Positions 24,641-35,781 of a stretch of DNA of 64,000 nt are shown piece after piece. Under the pieces are notes generated by a model. That model was not told the DNA's origin. It made no database searches and was given only the letters and a program-made list of their open reading frames with translations. Origin of the DNA: Vanrija pseudolonga (Eukaryota > Basidiomycota > Tremellomycetes > Trichosporonales > Trichosporonaceae). The stretch lies in NCBI RefSeq assembly GCF_020906515.1, contig NC_085850.1:3472001-3536000 (forward strand). Direction: 5' to 3'. Every line of letters starts with the position of its first letter. The first letter of the stretch is position 1. Made by a program: the position numbers and the translations under genes.

Positions 24641-26367
24641 CTCCTGATGGGCCGCTCGTTGCCATCTGTCGCAACCGACTTGACGGCCTTTGCTGGGTAT
24701 CGGTGTGCGGAGAGGCAATGTGCCAAACTGGATTCCATTCTCTCATGGAGGCCATCCCTCTTGAGGCCCTCGAATCTTCCTTCTTGAGGAACTCTACGGA
24801 ACAGGCCAGTCGAGAAAAGTGTATGCATCAACTCCAGGCAAGCTCCGTTGGCTCTGCCATCCCGGCGGTCGAACAGAGTTTCTCATTGAGCGGCGATAAG
24901 TCAGTGATGATCAGTCAGTGATGCTCCGCGGCCGTTCTGCAGTGAGCGAATGCCACGGCCGTTGTTGTGCACGGATGCAATGCCGCACTCCGAGCGACGA
25001 GGCAACGCCCGATCACCATCAGCTCCACCCATCATCGGCATGCACTGTGCACTGTCTCTGACCATAATGTGCCCTCCCACCACCACAAGTGAAGGCGCCA
25101 TGCCGAAGACCCACTGCACGACGAGGAGATTAGCCAGAACCACAGCGAGCGAGCACACGGTACGCACAGCACTGGCGTTAGTAGTGGTGATTGCTGTCAC
25201 CGCGTCACGACTGCCGTGCCGACGCCACGACCGATCGGGTCGCAAATGCTCCGAGTCGGACTTGACACCGCATGTAGCAAGCAGCTCGCATCGCCGATTA
25301 CCCCGTCATCATGCACAACCCACTGCGAGGAAGGGGTGGAGCATTAATAGCCATAGCATTTCCAACTGTGCTGGATGGTGTGCGTGATCAGGCTTTCATG
25401 GCCAGGTGCTGCGCGTGTGTGTGCGAGGCGAGGCGAGGCGGGCCCGTTGGGTGTGACGTCGCTCGGACGACGGGAAGTCAAGTGCGGCGTTCAACATCCG
25501 ACACGGTCCAGCTCAGCGACACGGTCCACGCGGACATAGATGGGGCAGCACGAGGGTGCACGCACGCTCGCATCACATTCCTCGTGCGTGTTGACTTGTC
25601 GACGAGGCAAACAAGCAACATGCTGAAGAGTGGGTAGTGGCTCCACCCGTCCTTCCTGGAGTGACGAACCGCCCCTCCCGGAGCTGGCCATCTCCGGCGT
25701 CCCCTCCAGCTCCGGCACACCCATCAAGAGTGCTCGAGTGCTCCCCCCTGCTCGTGGCCACACTCGCAGCAAGTTCAGTCCAGCCCACCCGACCATCATC
25801 CGCCTGGATACGAATCCTTCTCGCGCTCCGATGCCCCTCGCTCGGCCCAGCTGCACAATCCCGTCCTCGGAGGTCCGACGCCCTTTGCCCCGAGCCGAAC
25901 GACGCCTGCCCCGACTCCAGGCCCCCCGCGAGGCCGAAAATCGTTTTCGCGCGCCCGTACACGCGCGCGCTCGCTGTCCGCGTCGGAACCTTGTCGTGCG
26001 ACACATGCCGCGCCGCGGAGCGGCTGCCACAGCCCTCTCCGCAGAAGGACACTCGCCACTTGTCCCCCTGCAGTGGGGACGGCCTCGCCCTTGGCGGCTG
26101 CGTCGCGTCGTCACCTGCCGTTGTTGTGCATGCATCACCATTGCGCAACACCACCTGTCGGACAGGCAGCATCCGCGCAGTGCTCCGCGGACGAGGTGTC
26201 TCCGATTGAGCGGACGGGGTGATTGGGCCGCGTGCCAGCGCGGAGCGGGCTGCGTGTCGGCATTGCGACCAGGCACGGGCAGAGGGGGAGAGGTCGGCAG
26301 TATGCCCAGGTGGCCAGGTGCCGACTGGCTCGGTTGACACGACCGTTCCGCACTCGTCGCTCGGTCG

Positions 26368-26376
26368 TATATAAAT
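26368..26376 (+). promoter_or_regulatory. TATA box without an assigned gene
   Basis: TATATAAAT sits about 850 nt upstream of the next coding start. It is followed at 26400-26431 by two copies of CAATCACTCCGTG or a close variant. It may serve the alcohol oxidase gene through a long leader, or a non-coding transcript. Confidence 0.4.
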
Positions 26377-26670
26377 CAGCGCGCAGTATCATCGTTCACA
26401 CAATCACTCCGTGCAATCACTCCGTGATTCATCCCTCTATCTTATCCATCTGAAGTGCGCAGCAGTCGGCGCTCGGCTCCCCAGCCCCGCCCGCCAGGGG
26501 GCGGTGGGGCCTGGGCACGCATGCCGAGATACCCGCTCGAGATGGTTTCAAAGTCAGATCTGGGTCAACCCAGTGACACAATGGGGGGAGTGTGACGGCT
26601 GTCTTGTTTGTGGGCAGGCAGCCAGGAAGCCAGGCAGGTGACCCGAGGTGACCCGAAGTCTTGGGTTGGG

Positions 26671-26705
26671 GGCTGGCTGGGCTGGCTGGCTGGGCTGGCT
26701 GGCTA
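26671..26705. repeat. GGCT microsatellite
   Basis: Interrupted GGCT repeats, of the same unit as those at 471-482, 576-593 and 1025-1040 in the CK1 upstream region. Confidence 0.8.
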
Positions 26706-27221
26706 GTGACTTGGTGACTCGAGGGGGTGACTGGCAACCAGACAGGCAGTCTAGCCCTTATATCCTCGGCCAGCCAGCCAGGTTGGGTGGTTGTTTTAGC
26801 GCGGCGCGCGCGTGGCCCGGCTGCTCGCTGTCAACGTTCTCCTCGGCCATCTCGCACGCCACCCTACCTTCCACAGCCTTGGTTCCCAAAGTCAAGATCC
26901 CATCCCCGCGTTGGGCCCCCGCCAGGAAATGGGCAGCCAAGCAGCCACGGCTCCGCTAAGCGCTGCGCTGGCTTGCATGGCTTGCGAGCTCGCTTGTCAA
27001 TACCCGGCACCTGTCTTGCGCGCAATGCATGCTAACAGCCTGACTTAGAACGATACACCTTTACTACCACTACTACTACAGCAGAGCAGAGCAGCAGCAA
27101 CCGACACGCATACCTCAACGAGAGACACGCAAGCCAAGACACTCTTTATAACCCGTGCATCTCGCACTCGAGCTTCCCCCCCTTTCCCCTAATCCAAAGC
27201 AAGCACCCAACCACCACCATC

Positions 27222-29452
27222 ATGCCAGGTCCTGAACACAAGTTCACGCCAGACGACGTGGAGACCATTCTCGCGTTGTGCGACACAGTTATCCCCGCCG
27301 TCTCCGTCAGCGACCTTATCGCGCGTGTGCCCGGCATCGACAAGGAGGTGGACCCGGCAACGCTCGCAGCGTTCGCCGCCGAGGTGCCCTCCAAGAACGC
27401 AAAGTATGTCAAGGAGATCAACGACCTCTTCCCGAGTGTCGTCTCGCCTGAGAAGCTCGTCGAGCTCAAGCAGGTCGTCTGGCTGCTAAGGTATGTGGGC
27501 TTACATAGGCACGATGCGTCATCCGCTGACGTGAGCAGGAATAAGGTCGGCATGCTCGTCCTCTCGGGCGGCCTCACGCCGTTCCACGAGCTGTCGCCCG
27601 CCGAGCGCGAGAAGGTGCTTCTCGGCTGGAAGACGTCGCGCATCCCCGCCTTCCGCAAGATCTACGACACGTTCACCAAGGTCGCAGCGGGGTTCTACAT
27701 GCGCAACTCGACGATCGGGCACGCGGCGATGCACTACCGGCCCAAGGAGACGCCGGCGCCGGCCGAGGGGCACTTCCAGTTCCAGTTCCTCAAGCCGGCC
27801 GAGCTCGACGGCATCGCTTGGGATGCCGTCGTCGTCGGCTCGGGCAGCGGCGGCGGCGTCGTGGCCAAGCAGATGGCCGAGGCGGGCATGAAGGTGCTCG
27901 TCGTCGAGCGCGGCCAGCACTTTGACCACGGCGAGATCTACTCGGAGGCGACGGCGCTCGAGTTCGCATACGACGGCGCCGGCTTCGGGAGCAACGACGG
28001 CGGTGATGTTGCCGTCATCCAGGGCAAGGTGTTTGGCGGCGGTAGCGCTGTCAACTGGGCCGCTAGTCTTCAGGTAGGTTGGGAGCGGGGGGATCCGGGG
28101 TGGGGGCGGGATGGGGTCTCGACGGTGGCCGACGGTCCCGACTACGGCTAACACCACGCTAGACCCCGGCCAAGGTTCGCGAAGACTGGGTCAAGAGCTC
28201 TGGTATCAAGTACTTCCAGTCGCCAGAGTTCCAGGATGATCTCGACGCGTGAGTGCTTCAGTGCGTTGCTGGCGGTCAGCGCTAACCCCCGCCCAGCGTG
28301 TTCAAGCAGATGGGCGTGTCGGCGCCAACGCACAACACGCAGAACCAGATGCTGCTCGAGGGTGCGCGCCGAATGGGCTTTGCGCGCGCCGACGTGCCGC
28401 AGAACACGGGCGGCGGGCCCCACGCATGCGGCCACGACTGCGCCAACCTGTGTCGCTCGGGAGGCAAGAAGGGCGGCGTGCACTCGTGGCTCGTGGATGC
28501 TGCCAACGCCGGCGCCAAGTTCATCACCGGCGCTGATGCGCGTCGCATCGACTTTGACACCAAGAAGGGCCGCTCAGCGCGCGGTGTCGTGCTCCGCTTC
28601 AACGACGGCACGGAGAAGTACGTCAAGACGCCTCGCGTGCTCGTCTGTGCCGGCAGCGTCGTCTCTCCTGCGCTCCTTCTCCGCTCCAAGATCCCCAACT
28701 CGCGCATCGGACAGAGCCTCTACCTCCACCCCACCAACTATGTCCACGCCGTCTTCGACCACGCTACTCGCCCTGTTGATGGGCAGATCCTGACGTCGGT
28801 CGTGGGCGAGTACGCCGACCTCGACGGACAGGGGCATGGCGTGCGCATCGAGACGGGCTGCATGCAGCCCGTGCTCGCCATGTGTCTGCTGCAGTGGGCC
28901 AACGGCGCCGAGGCCAAGGCGCGCATTCTCAAGCACCCCAAGATGGTGGGCTGTATCGCCATTGCGCGTGACGCCAAGCCCGGCAAGGTGACGATCGACA
29001 AGGCGGGCGAGCCGATTGTCGACTACACGGTCGCGAATGTCGACAACAAGAGCATCATCACGGGCACGATCGCTGCGGCCGAGTGCATGAAGGCCATTGG
29101 CGCCAAGGAGGTCATTGTCGCTGGCCGTGGCGTCCCCGAGTGGCGCGAAGGCGACGACTGGGACGCGTGGGTGAGCAAGGTCGCCGCGTCGACGCCTGGA
29201 GGGTACGGCAGCGCGCACCAGATGGCGTCGAACCGCATGGGCTCGAGCACGAGCAACGGCGCCTGCGACCCCACTGGCGCGGTGTACGGCGTCCGCGGTG
29301 TCTGGTGTGCCGACGCCTCGGTCCTGCCTAGCGCGTCGGGCGTCAACCCGATGGTGACGACCATGGCCGTCGCGGCCAAGATCAGTCGCGGCATCGTCCA
29401 GGCCTGGAGGGAGGGCCGTGTCGAGACCAAGCCGAGCAAGGCCAAGCTGTAA
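27222..29452 (+). CDS. FAO1: Long-chain fatty alcohol oxidase (GMC oxidoreductase)
   Basis: Four exons (27222-27490, 27539-28073, 28163-28248, 28297-29452) encode 681 residues. The N-terminal 170 residues form the helical region seen in fatty alcohol oxidases. The FAD dinucleotide fold begins near residue 184 (VVVGSGSGGGVVAKQMAEAG, then VLVVE), followed by the GMC substrate-side motif GGGSAVNWA, a Cys-rich GPHACGHDCANLCRSGGKKG segment typical of this subfamily, and the C-terminal GVNPMVTTMAVA motif that closes the FAD site. The enzyme oxidises long-chain alcohols to aldehydes with O2, giving H2O2, usually at peroxisome or ER membranes during alkane and lipid use. All exon phases agree. No obvious C-terminal SKL is present; the protein ends in SKAKL, whose last three residues, AKL, could act as a PTS1 variant. 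Confidence 0.9.
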
Positions 29453-29914
29453 TAGCAAACAGGAAGGATGGTCGCCGACCTGAATGCCTGTGGTGGTGGT
29501 GCGTGCCCGCTGGTGCCAGCGGGCATGAGCCGATACCCTTCGTGAGCCGAGCTGAGCCGAGCGCACAGTCTCCGCTCTTCCTGGTCCGTGTATTGTTACC
29601 CAATAACCTTTACCCCGTCGTCGTCTGTAGTTTTGACTTCCATGCGCATAATGGCGTGCATGGGGTTGAAGGATGAAGTGTTATTGAATGTCCATGATGG
29701 ATGCCTCGTCGTCGTCTGCGGCGGCGGCGGAGGCCCCCCGCGTCCGGCCTTTGGTGTTGTTTCTCGTAACGATGACGGCCCTTGTTCCCGACATGTCATA
29801 ACATTGCTACCCGCAGCGCAGCCCCCTACCAGCAGCCATGGCCAGCATCCACCTTTTGCCAGCACACATCTTGACACTGCACACTCGCCATCATCATCAT
29901 CATCAACGACCGTG
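29453..29914. promoter_or_regulatory. Intergenic region, oxidase 3' end and decarboxylase promoter
   Basis: This 462-bp stretch contains a GGCGGCGGCGG run near 29719 and CATCATCATCATC just before the decarboxylase ATG. Open frames here are in-frame upstream extensions of the decarboxylase and show no domain. No separate gene is seen. Confidence 0.5.
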
Positions 29915-31869
29915 ATGCCCGCAGATCCAGAGCACGTCGTTGCCGTCGACCGCGACGATCCCACCAAGGCCGCCGCCGATGACGACAGGCCGCGATGGGC
30001 CGCGTTCCCCAGCTATCAGCGCGAGCGCGAGCGCGCGGGCCGCAAGGACCAGCAGGACGAGAGCTACGACACGACGCGTCAGTTCAAGCAGGGGTTCGAG
30101 GACAACCTGTGGCTTGTCACCAAGCACATTGAGCGGCGGCGCGCGCGCCTCGACAAGCTCGACGTGACGCCTTCCCCCGAAGTCGTGCGCCGCGTCGTCG
30201 CTGCCATCCCGGACCCGCTGCCGGACGAGGGCGCGCTCGGCGACACGATGCACTACCTCATGCAGCGCTTCCTCCCCGGCTGTCTGCCCGCGCAGAACGG
30301 CCCGCGGTACTTTGGCTTCGTGACGGGCGGCACGACGGACGCCGCGCAGCTCGCCGACCTCCTCGTGACCAGCTACGACGAGAACGTCCAGGTCACGCTG
30401 CCGGACACGAGCGCTTCCACGGCGCTCGAGGGCCGCGCGCTCGAGTGGGTCCTCGACCTGCTCGGTATCCCGCGCGACGTGTTCGTCGGGCGCACGATCA
30501 CGACGGGGGCCACGGCGTCCAACGTGCTCGGGCTGGGTGAGTGCTGCGGGCTCGGTTGCCACGTCACGCGAGCTTAGTTCAGTGCTGACTGACATTTAGC
30601 CTGTGCCCGTGAACACCTGTACGCGACGGCAAGCAACACGCCCGACGGCTACAGCTTTGCGGAGTACGGCCCCCCGGCGCGGGGACACCAGGACCCGCCG
30701 ATCGTCATCGTCGCGCTCGAGCCGCACTTCTCGATCCGTAAAGCGGCAGCGCTGGTCGGCATCGGCTCGCGCTCCTTCCTGGACGTGAAGGCCAGCGCGT
30801 CCAACCCGCTCGCATTCGACCTCGACGACCTCGCGCGCCTCCTCAACCGGCCCAAGGACGACCCGACACGCACAATCGTCAGCTACGGCCTCGGCGAGGT
30901 CAACACGGGCGGGTTCGGCCGCGACTTGCGTAAAGTCGCTACCCTGTGTAAGCGCTACGGCGCGTGGCTGCATGTCGATGCCGCGTTCGGGGGGTTCGCG
31001 CACTGCGTGCCCGAGCTCAAGCATCTGACGGATGGCATCGAGTTGGCCAACTCGCTGACTTTGGATGGTGAGTGGAATCAGAGGTGGTTGGGTCGAGCTG
31101 ACGCGCTCGCGCCGCAGGCCACAAGTGGCTCAACATCCCTTACGACTGCGGCCTGTTCTTCACCAGCACAAGCCAGAACCTCAAGGCCTTCCTCGGCCCT
31201 CCCGAGGACCTGCGCCCAGCGTACCTCTCTGCCGGGCCGGACAAGGGGCTGGAAAAGTACCCCAGCGAGCACGAGGACATTCCGTCGCCGCTGTACGTCG
31301 GCATCGAGAACTCGCGCCGCTTCCGCGCGCTGCCGCTGTTCGCAAGCCTGATGACATACGGGTGGAAGGGATACAGGCGTGGGTACAGCTGGGATTGAAC
31401 TCTGCTCACCCACACAGACTTTGTCCGCATGAACGTCCACTTCGCACGCCAGCTCGCCGAGCTCATCAACGTCCACCCGTCATACGAGCTGCTCAACCGC
31501 CAGCCGGGGTACACTGGCAACTCGGGCAACCGGGCGTATACCGGCTGGAGCGACTACGACGCGAGCGACCGGCGCGTGCCCATCATCCCGCTGAATATCG
31601 TGCTGTTCCGCGGCAGCGAGAGCTCGCCGTACCACTCGCCCGACAACGACAACGGCATCGTCAAGCTCATCGACGCGCTGAATGGCTCGCGTAAGCTCTA
31701 CGTATCGGGCACGCGCTACCGTAACCGCGGCGCGATCCGCATCGCCATCAGCAACTGGCTCACGTGGAAGGAGGAGGACTTTAACATTGTCAAGACGGTG
31801 CTCGAGGAGGTGGCGGGGATCGTGGTCGTGCCGGACACGCCGTCCCCGAGGCGGTCGGCGTTCAAGTAG
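29915..31869 (+). CDS. PLP-dependent group II decarboxylase (aromatic/tyrosine decarboxylase-like)
   Basis: Four exons (29915-30536, 30600-31067, 31118-31378, 31418-31869) give 600 residues. Family landmarks are PRYFGFVTGGTTDAAQLADL, the TTGATASN phosphate-binding stretch, LHVDAAFGGFA (the Asp that pairs with the PLP ring nitrogen) and GHKWLN with the Schiff-base lysine near residue 366. The fold is that of group II decarboxylases, which release CO2 from amino acids to give amines. Substrate (aromatic, glutamate-type or other) cannot be decided. The third junction was chosen to splice out a 39-nt intron (GTGGGT...CACACAG), giving KGYRHFVRMN. An N-terminal extension of about 70 charged residues is unusual. 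The gene lies 462 bp downstream of the alcohol oxidase in the same orientation. Confidence 0.85.
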
Positions 31870-32111
31870 AGTGGCCCGGGTGGTAGAGATATGTGTGCCG
31901 GATAATAATGCATAATATGTGCGTGGGCTACCAGCCTCGGCGCTGTCATCACTACTACCCCTGCCGCCGCCGCCGACGCCGACGCCGCTGTGCCCTTCGG
32001 CCGATAATCACGTGACTCGGATCTCGGGTTTCCATGACCACATCTGCCAAGATGGAATGAGATGATGACTTGATCTTGTTGTGTCGCCTCTCACCTCTCA
32101 CACACAACAAA

Positions 32112-33254
32112 ATGGCAGCGCACCCACTAAAGACGTACTTGGACCGCTCGATCAACGTGCTCAGGCGCAACACCGGCAAGGGTAAGTCGGCGCGCCGCGT
32201 CGCGCCGCCGCGCGCGGCCCAACTACTCCCCCCGCTCACGCCGCAGTCCTGTCGATGGACGTGAACCCGCAGCCCCCGCCGCTGCCGCTGTTCACCTTCG
32301 CCGCGTCCTCCGCGAGCCGCAGCGCGCCGATCACCGCGCCGTCATACTTTGCTCTGGGGTCGGACGCGGACATTGGCGGCCTGTCGACGGCCGAGCTGAC
32401 CCCCGTGCCCGACGCCTCGGAGCCAACGCACACGGCGTTCCACGGGCAGCTGAGCACCGCCGTGCCGCCCGAGTTTGCCGGTCGTATCCGTACAGGCTAC
32501 GCTGCGTTCCGGAACCGCTCCCGCCCCACCCTGTTCGGCGAGGAGACGTGGAACCTCGAGCTGTTTAGCCACCTCAAGATCGAGGTCGCGTACCGCGGCT
32601 GGGAGGGGTGGCGGGACAAGTGGGTCGTCAACCTGCAGACCGACGGCCCGGTGAAGTGAGTGGCGAGGCGAGGCTTGCGCTGACGCCAGGTCGGATCTCT
32701 TCCAGCACCGCCTCGACCTGCCGCCCTCGCCGCTCTCGACGGCCTCCCGCGCCCCCTTGGACCCGCTCCACGCGACAGGGCTCCAGTTCCACACGCTCTA
32801 CGTCCCGCTGTCCAGCTTCGTGCTCACGAACAGCGGGCAGACGGCCGCGACGCAGATCGGCATGATGCGCCAGCGTGTGCGTACGGTCGGCTTCGCGCTG
32901 CTTGGCGGCGGGCGCACCGACACGACGCCGCCGAGCGCGCAGGCCGCTGCCGAGGCCGAGGCCGGGCGCCGCGCGGCTGCTGGCGGCTGGGGGGTGCCGT
33001 CTGCCTCTGAGGCTGTCGACCCCGAGCTTGAGGCGCTCCTTGCGTCTGATAGGCCAGCGGGTGCGCCGCGCAAGTTCTTCCCCCGCTCCGCGGCGAGCGG
33101 ATACCACCGCGTCGGCGCCGCTGCGGCTGCGGAGGCGGTGGCCGAGGAGGAGGAGGCCGAGGCGCTCGAGCACCTCGGCCCTCAGACGGGATACTACGAG
33201 CTCTCGCTCCGCTCGGTCGAGGCGGTGCGGTACGACCCCGAGGCGGACGAGTAG
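32112..33254 (+). CDS. CIA30: Complex I intermediate-associated protein 30 (NDUFAF1 homolog)
   Basis: Three exons (32112-32181, 32247-32655, 32690-33254) encode 347 residues. The core FHGQLSTAVP, the WNLELFSHLKIEVAYRG strand and LDPLHATGLQFHTLYVPLSSFVLTNSG match the CIA30 domain, a carbohydrate-binding-like beta-sandwich. CIA30 is an assembly chaperone for the membrane arm of mitochondrial complex I. The N-terminus (MAAHPLKTYLDRSINVLRRNTGK) is basic and amphipathic, consistent with a mitochondrial presequence. A low-complexity Ala/Glu insertion (about residues 260-310) precedes a conserved-looking C-terminal strand, GYYELSLRSVEAVRYD. Intron 2 is 34 nt. The stop lies 58 bp from the convergent GH5 stop. 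Confidence 0.85.
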
Positions 33255-33312
33255 GCTAGGGCTAGGAGACACGGGCATGATGCAGCATTCATTACTCTAA
33301 CTAACTACTGTT

Positions 33313-35059
33313 CTAGACGACCTCGCGCGCGCCGTCGGCCTGCAGGATAGCGTTGAGCTTGCCGCGCTGCTTGCAGTTGCTGAAGGCGAAGCTCTGCGCC
33401 AGCGCGTCGAGCTCCTCGAGGCTCTTGTCCTCGAAGTAGGACGCAAACTCGTGGCACAGCTCCTCGGACAGCAGCGTGTTGCGGACCTGACGGAACAGGT
33501 GCTTGTGGGCGCGGAAACCGGGCGGGTACCGCTTCTCAATGGTCGGCGCGGCGTCAATGAGCCACTTCTCCATCGGCTCGAAGAGGTGGCGGACGGGCGT
33601 GTCGTCTACGCCCCATGCGTCGGCGGCGAGGGCCTAGCACAAGTGTCAGCGACGGGAGGGACGGACGAGCTGAAGAAAGCGCGCCGGCGCGCGCCCACTC
33701 ACCCTCTTCTTCGCCAAGAACGGCGCCAGCAGCCTGATGTATGGCGTGTCGTCGCCGACATACACCATGCCCTGGAACCCAATGTCCTTGTACAGCCAGA
33801 TACTCCACGACGCGTTGGTGCGCGCGTAGATGGAGAGCTGGGTCTCGAGGACGGCGTAGCGCTGCTCGTTTGTGGCCTCGAAGTTGGGGTCGTCCTTGGC
33901 CGACTGGTAGACCGGGCCGAACTCGCCGTCTCGCGGGGTGTCAGCTTCTCCTCCCTGTTTCCTGTCTTGTCTCCCCTACCACCCTCGCTACTCACTCCAC
34001 ACCGGCAGCCCATGCTCGCGCATGTACTCGACCTTCCTGGCAAAGTGGCGCTCGTGGAACGCGATCTGCGCGTCGGATCCCACGAACGGCTCGGGCGGGT
34101 TGGGGAACCCGTAGTTGCTGTAGTCGTGGCACGCGTACACCGTGTTCGGGAGCGGCGGGCCGAACGCGCTGAAGTCGCGCCCGAACGTGTTGCCGTCCAG
34201 GAATAGGATGTGGTTCGGGTCCACGGCGCGGATCGCCGCCTCGATACGCTGGTAGAAGACTGGCAGGCGGACCTGCGCCTCGTCGGTCGGCTCATTGAGC
34301 GGGTTGTAGCCTGCTACCCATGGGTTGTCGCGGTAGTGCTGCGCGGGGGTGTCAGCTATGTATGTAGGTGCAGCTCGGATACAGCATGTTGCGGCGCAAC
34401 GCGGCTCACCCTCGCAAGCTCCTCCCAGATCAGCACGGTGCGGTCCTGGAAGTCCTTGTGGACCCAGACTGTTTCGTCAGCGCCACCACCGCCAAGCCCA
34501 CCCACACAGCGCCTGGTTGTTGCCCGCGTCGGCGTGCCAGTCGAGGTTCTGCCCGCCCGGCGCGGCGTGCAGGTCGATGACGGTGTAGATGCCGTGCTTG
34601 GCGCAGAGGTCAATCACGCGGTCGAGGTGCTTGAGCCCGGCACGCTTGAACACGCGCGGGTTGTCGTCGTCCTCAAAGTGGCGGTAGTTGACCTGGGGTG
34701 TGAGGTGGGCACTGGGGAAGAGGATAGGGGACAGCTCACCGGCAGCCTGATGCAGTTCAACCCCAGGCTCGCGAAGAACGCCGCGTCCTCCTCGGTGAAG
34801 AAGTACTCGAGGAACTTGTCAAAGAAGTACTCGTACTTCTCCTCCCCGAGCACGGAGCGCAGCGCCGCGCGCACCTGGTACTCGTGACCAGGGTATCCGG
34901 TGATGAAGTTCTCCATGTTCACTTGGGCGTGTGAGCGAACTCGGCATGCCGACGGCAGGCAAACTCACTCCATCCGCCCAGACCGGCGCCCTTGAGGATG
35001 ATGGGCTTGCCATCGAGCGTAATGTGCTCGCCTTGCACAGTGAGGAAGGAGCGGGTCAT
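33313..35059 (-). CDS. GH5 family beta-glucosidase/glucanase
   Basis: Seven exons (35059-34969, 34921-34740, 34692-34506, 34468-34410, 34338-33996, 33929-33703, 33633-33313) give 469 residues. The N-terminus GAGLGGWMNMENFITGYPGHE is typical of fungal GH5 exo-beta-glucanase relatives. The catalytic acid/base lies in GYNPLNEP (E189) and the nucleophile in VWNGEFGP (E290); HYRDNPWVAG and IDLHAAPGGQN are further family landmarks. There is no signal peptide, so the enzyme is predicted to be cytosolic, hydrolysing a beta-glucoside or glucosylceramide-type substrate rather than extracellular glucan; the specificity is inference. Most introns are 47-71 nt with clear GTGAGT donors. It is convergent with CIA30. 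Confidence 0.87.
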
Positions 35060-35781
35060 GGTGTGTCAGAGTGTGGGGGTGCGTGTGGTGAGCGTTGCCC
35101 GCCGTCGCTGTGCGCGCTCATATATCACCAGCAAAGCCCCGGTGGACCCCCGCTCTTGCTCTCTCTGCTCACATAGGCGACCCCCGCGGAGAGACGGCTC
35201 GGAGGTCGGGGCCCTAGCTGCGGAGTCGGCCAAGGGGAGAGCAAGGTGCATTCTCGGGGCGCCAATGCGCCGAGTTTGCCCCGCGCGTAAGCCGCTCCTC
35301 GTCCCTATGTACGTGTACCTGCTCTCTCCGTCAGGTGTAGGAGAGAAGAGGAAGGAAGTGTGGACGGAAGTGTGGCCAGGGATGAGGGTGGGGAACCATC
35401 TGGGGGAGACGAGTAAACACCGGTCCGGTCTCCGCATCCTTGGCACGGCGGCACGACGGAAATGTCCGTGTCCGTTCATTGCCGACGTCGGCGTTTACTG
35501 GGTGTGCGATAACGTGGCCACGGACATGGACGCGCTCGTTTACCAGTGCATAACCACCAGTGAGTGCATAGGAGTTCAAGTGCGCGGTGTACAAAGCGAA
35601 GGGATGGGGCGCCAACTCCCCGACAACGCCCCGCGCCGGGGTGGGTGGCCGGCCTCTGCCCACCGTGGTAGTGACTCGCTCGAGCTTGGCATGCTGCCCG
35701 GCAGTGCTGCTACCTTCTGTCTGAGCTGGGGAGGAGCTACCTACTGCCCGGCCCGAGGTCCGACAACGCCCCGAGTCCCTC
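35060..35781. promoter_or_regulatory. GH5 upstream region
   Basis: This 722-bp region lies between the GH5 start and the 3' end of the ATP-grasp fusion. It contains two copies of the 14-mer CCGACAACGCCCCG (35620-35633 and 35760-35773) and an AAGGGGA stress-element-like word near 35231. No gene is seen. Confidence 0.5.

Larger units (their letters stand above)
24641..27221. other. Gene-free region, right part, with promoter-like elements
   Basis: No convincing gene. Overlapping frames of 235-261 codons on both strands at 25490-26340 are Arg/Pro/Ser-biased and lack domain signal. A strong TATATAAAT box at 26368 is followed by (G)CAATCACTCCGTG repeats. GGCT microsatellite sequence lies at 26671-26705. 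The last 170 nt before the alcohol oxidase are CA/CT-rich leader. Confidence 0.45.

Noticed and set aside
25490-26340. Overlapping frames of 235-261 codons on both strands
   Set aside because: GC-rich chance frames with Arg/Pro/Ser bias; neither strand shows a domain, good start context or introns.
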